Origin: Rhodocyclaceae bacterium
Lineage (GTDB): Bacteria > Pseudomonadota > Gammaproteobacteria > Burkholderiales > Rhodocyclaceae
Reading direction: 5' to 3'
Length of the DNA stretch: 35,901 bases
Assembly: GCA_028713915.1 (NCBI GenBank)
Contig: JAQTNK010000040.1
Location: forward strand, 1-35,901
Made by a program: the position numbers and the translations under genes. Of the stretch, positions 35,021 through 35,901 are shown one piece after another (position 1 is the first letter of the stretch; each line of letters starts with the position of its first letter). The notes under the pieces were generated by a model. The model had not been told where the DNA came from. It searched no databases and saw nothing but the letters and a program-made list of their open reading frames with translations.

Positions 35021-35901
35021 ATGCACCTTCACTTTCGCCGTTACGGCCGCCTTGCCATCGCTGCCGTCGTCGCCGCCGGCCTGGCCATCACGGCGGGCGT
35101 CGCGCACTGGACGGCGCAAGGCGAGGACGCCGAGGCGCGCACCGCCTACGACGACGCCGCCGACACGTTCGTCGCGCGCGCGCAGGCGCGCCTGCGGGCG
35201 ACGGCGCAGCTCGTGCATTACGTCGCCGCCGTGCAGCGCGTGCGCGGCGGCGTGGCCAGGCCGACGCTCGCGGCCTATGCGCGCGAGCTCGACATCCGGC
35301 TCCAATACCCGGGCTTCGTCGCCATGGGCATCGTCGCGCGCGGCGGCACCGCCGGCGGCCGGCCCGGCGCCGCGCGCTGGCCGGTCAGCTACGTCGATTC
35401 CGACGAGCCGCACGGACGCGTGGCGCCAGGCTACGACATGGGCGCCGCGCCCGGCCTGCGCGCCGTCCTCGACACCGCCCGCGATTCCGGCAGCGTCGCC
35501 GGCAGCAGCGGGCTCGATACCGGGCTCGGCGGCCCGCCGGGTTTCATCCTCGTCCATCCGCTCTACGCCGGCGGCGCGCTGCCGACCGACCTCGCCGCGC
35601 GCCGGCGGCTGATCGCCGGCTTCGTCTTCGTCATGTTCGACGCCCGCAGCCTGTTGGCGGACCTGGTCGAGCCGCTGCCCGCCGGCGTCGCCGTCCGCGT
35701 GCTCGCCGGCGCGTCCCGGCGCGGCGCCGAGCGCGTGCTCTACGATTCGCTGCCGAACGTGCCGCGCACCGCCGCCAGCGACGCGCACCGGCAGATCGAG
35801 CCGGTGGGCGGCGAGTCGTGGCTGCTGGAAGCCGCCAGGATCGGCACCTATGCCGATGACATCGACCGCGACCGCTCGCGCCTGGTGCTGGCGCTCGGCG
35901 T
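35021..35901 (+). CDS. CHASE-domain membrane sensor, 5' part
   Basis: The frame is open to the window end (293 codons seen). An N-terminal membrane helix (YGRLAIAAVVAAGLAITAGV) is followed by an extracytoplasmic CHASE domain: RAQARLRATAQLVHYVAAVQ, LDIRLQYPGFVAMGIVAR, WPVSYVDSDEP, GFILVHPLYAG and a final LIAGFVFVMFDARSLL segment. CHASE domains bind small ligands and sit on histidine kinases or GGDEF/EAL proteins; the output domain here is beyond the edge. The ATG at 35021 has only a weak CAGG upstream. A 7-bp inverted repeat (tgccgca-taa-tgcggca, 34979-34995) lies just before it. The 105-bp gap from the efflux operon suggests a separate transcript. Confidence 0.85.
   Translation, partial: MHLHFRRYGRLAIAAVVAAGLAITAGVAHWTAQGEDAEARTAYDDAADTFVARAQARLRATAQLVHYVAAVQRVRGGVARPTLAAYARELDIRLQYPGFVAMGIVARGGTAGGRPGAARWPVSYVDSDEPHGRVAPGYDMGAAPGLRAVLDTARDSGSVAGSSGLDTGLGGPPGFILVHPLYAGGALPTDLAARRRLIAGFVFVMFDARSLLADLVEPLPAGVAVRVLAGASRRGAERVLYDSLPNVPRTAASDAHRQIEPVGGESWLLEAARIGTYADDIDRDRSRLVLALG

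Overview
The window is high-GC (roughly two thirds G+C in most genes) and dense with host genes that point to a betaproteobacterium, most likely of the Rhodocyclales/Azoarcus-Thauera type. The grounds are a pilR-ampD junction, a Lys/Ala-rich histone H1-like protein, GTP-type PEP carboxykinase next to a malic enzyme-phosphotransacetylase fusion, a lutABC lactate-oxidation locus under a divergent IclR regulator, and RND efflux with a DUF2892 protein. The species cannot be fixed from sequence alone.

Layout. 1-1025: 3' end of pilR, then ampD overlapping it. 1026-1545: gene-free leader with a promoter-like site and a hairpin. 1546-2250: H1-like basic repeat protein. 2323-5403 (minus): class I/II aminotransferase and pckG. 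5515-9987 (plus): maeB, a patatin-like hydrolase and pbpG. 10032-10817 (minus): IclR regulator. 10916-17423 (plus): lutA, lutB, a stand-alone KaiB-fold protein, a PAS-PAS-PAS-GGDEF-EAL c-di-GMP protein, a D-2-hydroxyacid dehydrogenase and lutC. The middle three genes split lutB from lutC.

17319-23394 is an integrated element of 5,977 bp (repeat start to repeat start), lower in GC, bounded by a 99-bp direct repeat (97/99 identical). It sits in the 3' end of lutC. The left repeat rebuilds the lutC end, and the right repeat is the displaced native end. The element carries a tyrosine integrase next to the right repeat, a P4-type primase-helicase, a small upstream partner gene, one small secreted protein, a DUF1937-like remnant and about 2 kb with little or no coding. 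No relaxase, capsid or terminase is visible, so it looks like a minimal satellite-type element or a decayed one.

23421-28885: ion and pH homeostasis genes (CPA2 antiporter with TrkA-N domain, a small frameshifted exported protein, CPA1-type antiporter, DUF475/TerC-like membrane protein, beta-carbonic anhydrase), then a CbiX-type chelatase. 28947-29466: CopG/ParD-like antitoxin with ParE/RelE-like toxin. 29740-30501: a lower-GC patch with a DUF2726 gene followed by a sequence that looks like an integron attC site and a short open frame. 30498-34915: RND efflux operon (adaptor, permease, DUF2892) with a strong 8-4-8 palindrome over its probable promoter and start codon. 35021-end: start of a CHASE-domain sensor, cut by the window edge.

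How the parts fit. LutA/B/C oxidise L-lactate to pyruvate, and MaeB and PckG handle the pyruvate/PEP-C4 acid node, so the first half of the window is centred on three- and four-carbon acids. The KaiB-like/c-di-GMP pair inside the lut gene set is the most unusual host arrangement. The lutC-targeting element and the lone attC-like site are the most unusual mobile features. All family calls come from reading translated sequence and motifs; no database search was run.
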